From: Clostridiales bacterium
GTDB taxonomy: Bacteria; Bacillota; Clostridia; Oscillospirales; Oscillospiraceae
DNA: 14,012 bases
Reading direction: 5' to 3'
NCBI GenBank assembly: GCA_003533405.1
Contig: DQDL01000069.1
Location: 392 to 14,403 of the forward strand
This document shows positions 13,917 to 14,012 of this stretch, one piece after another. Within the stretch, counting starts at the first letter, position 1, and the number at the start of each line of letters is the position of its first letter. The position numbers and the translations under genes are program-made. The notes below the pieces were generated by a model. That model did not search any database, was not told the origin of the DNA, and worked only from the letters and a program-made list of their open reading frames with translations.

Positions 13917-14012
13917 TAAGTTGACGGGAGTCGAATCCTATCGTCTGTCAGTGTGCCCTTTCGGCGCTTTTCGCCTTTTTTGCCTTGACGGGTTACGACA
14001 CGCCTTCACCAA
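13917..14012. other. Intergenic tail with TTGACGGG direct repeat and a weak terminator-like hairpin
   Basis: The sequence repeats TTGACGGG at 13921-13928 and 13985-13992. A short GC stem (GGCG 13963-13966 with CGCC 13972-13975) and six T residues (13976-13981) could end the oxidoreductase transcript, though 4 bp is short. On the minus strand, one frame is open from the right edge to a TAG at 13938-13940 and would encode a very basic 24-residue tail; I cannot say whether it is a real gene end. Confidence 0.4.

Noticed and set aside
13921..13943. A tRNA T-arm-like stretch (GAGTCGAATCC) after the last gene
   Set aside because: No anticodon arm, D arm or acceptor stem can be assembled around it on either strand.
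1..14012. CRISPR arrays, transposases, phage genes, riboswitches or defence systems
   Set aside because: No regularly spaced repeats, no transposase or phage protein and no recognisable riboswitch core were seen; the genes are mostly housekeeping.

Overview
The window looks like a chromosomal segment from a low-to-mid GC Firmicute of class Clostridia, probably an anaerobic gut Oscillospirales/Ruminococcaceae-type bacterium. This is inferred from the protein families, the SpoVB-type flippase / HU / RqcP gene order, strong AGGAGG-type ribosome binding sites, and an NfnA-like protein plus an NfnB-like flavin/iron-sulfur protein typical of anaerobes. I see no insertion sequence, prophage, CRISPR array, rRNA or tRNA. 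There is no gene-free stretch over 300 bases.

Layout. (1) At the left edge (1-687, minus) lies the N-terminal 229 codons of an NfnA/sulfide dehydrogenase-type FAD/NAD-binding subunit, with a clear promoter and a strong hairpin upstream. (2) An aldose 1-epimerase (930-1898, plus) follows; it shares a convergent hairpin terminator with a MerR/GyrI-like regulator (1943-2758, minus). The regulator has a 19-bp-spacer MerR-type promoter carrying a dyad. (3) A tightly packed minus-strand operon reads, in transcription order, CCA-adding enzyme, family 4 uracil-DNA glycosylase, soluble DUF2156 (MprF C-terminal-like) protein and GNAT acetyltransferase (6316 down to 2840). Gene junctions overlap by 1 nt or are separated by 1 or 3 nt. 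(4) Its promoter overlaps, back to back, the promoter of murC (6458-7837, plus). The two -10 boxes share bases, and one perfect 19-bp palindrome covers both promoters. (5) After the murC terminator come an MBL-fold hydrolase lacking one usual metal-ligand Asp (7928-8551), a SpoVB/MurJ-superfamily flippase (8637-10241), HU (10427-10702) and the RqcP-type S4 protein (10752-10994). (6) The right end holds a 905-residue NfnB-like oxidoreductase (11199-13916). It has an extra N-terminal cysteine-rich domain and ferredoxin motifs at both flanks of its flavin core.

How they work together. Most genes are housekeeping: tRNA 3'-end synthesis, base-excision repair, peptidoglycan precursor synthesis, lipid-linked precursor flipping, nucleoid packaging, ribosome rescue and sugar mutarotation. 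The less ordinary parts are the NfnA-like and large NfnB-like redox proteins at the two ends, the shared divergent operator at cca/murC, and an aminoacyl-tRNA-transferase-like DUF2156 protein co-transcribed with the tRNA CCA-adding enzyme. I did not find a clearly new multi-gene system. The large multi-cluster oxidoreductase is the best candidate for undescribed biochemistry.
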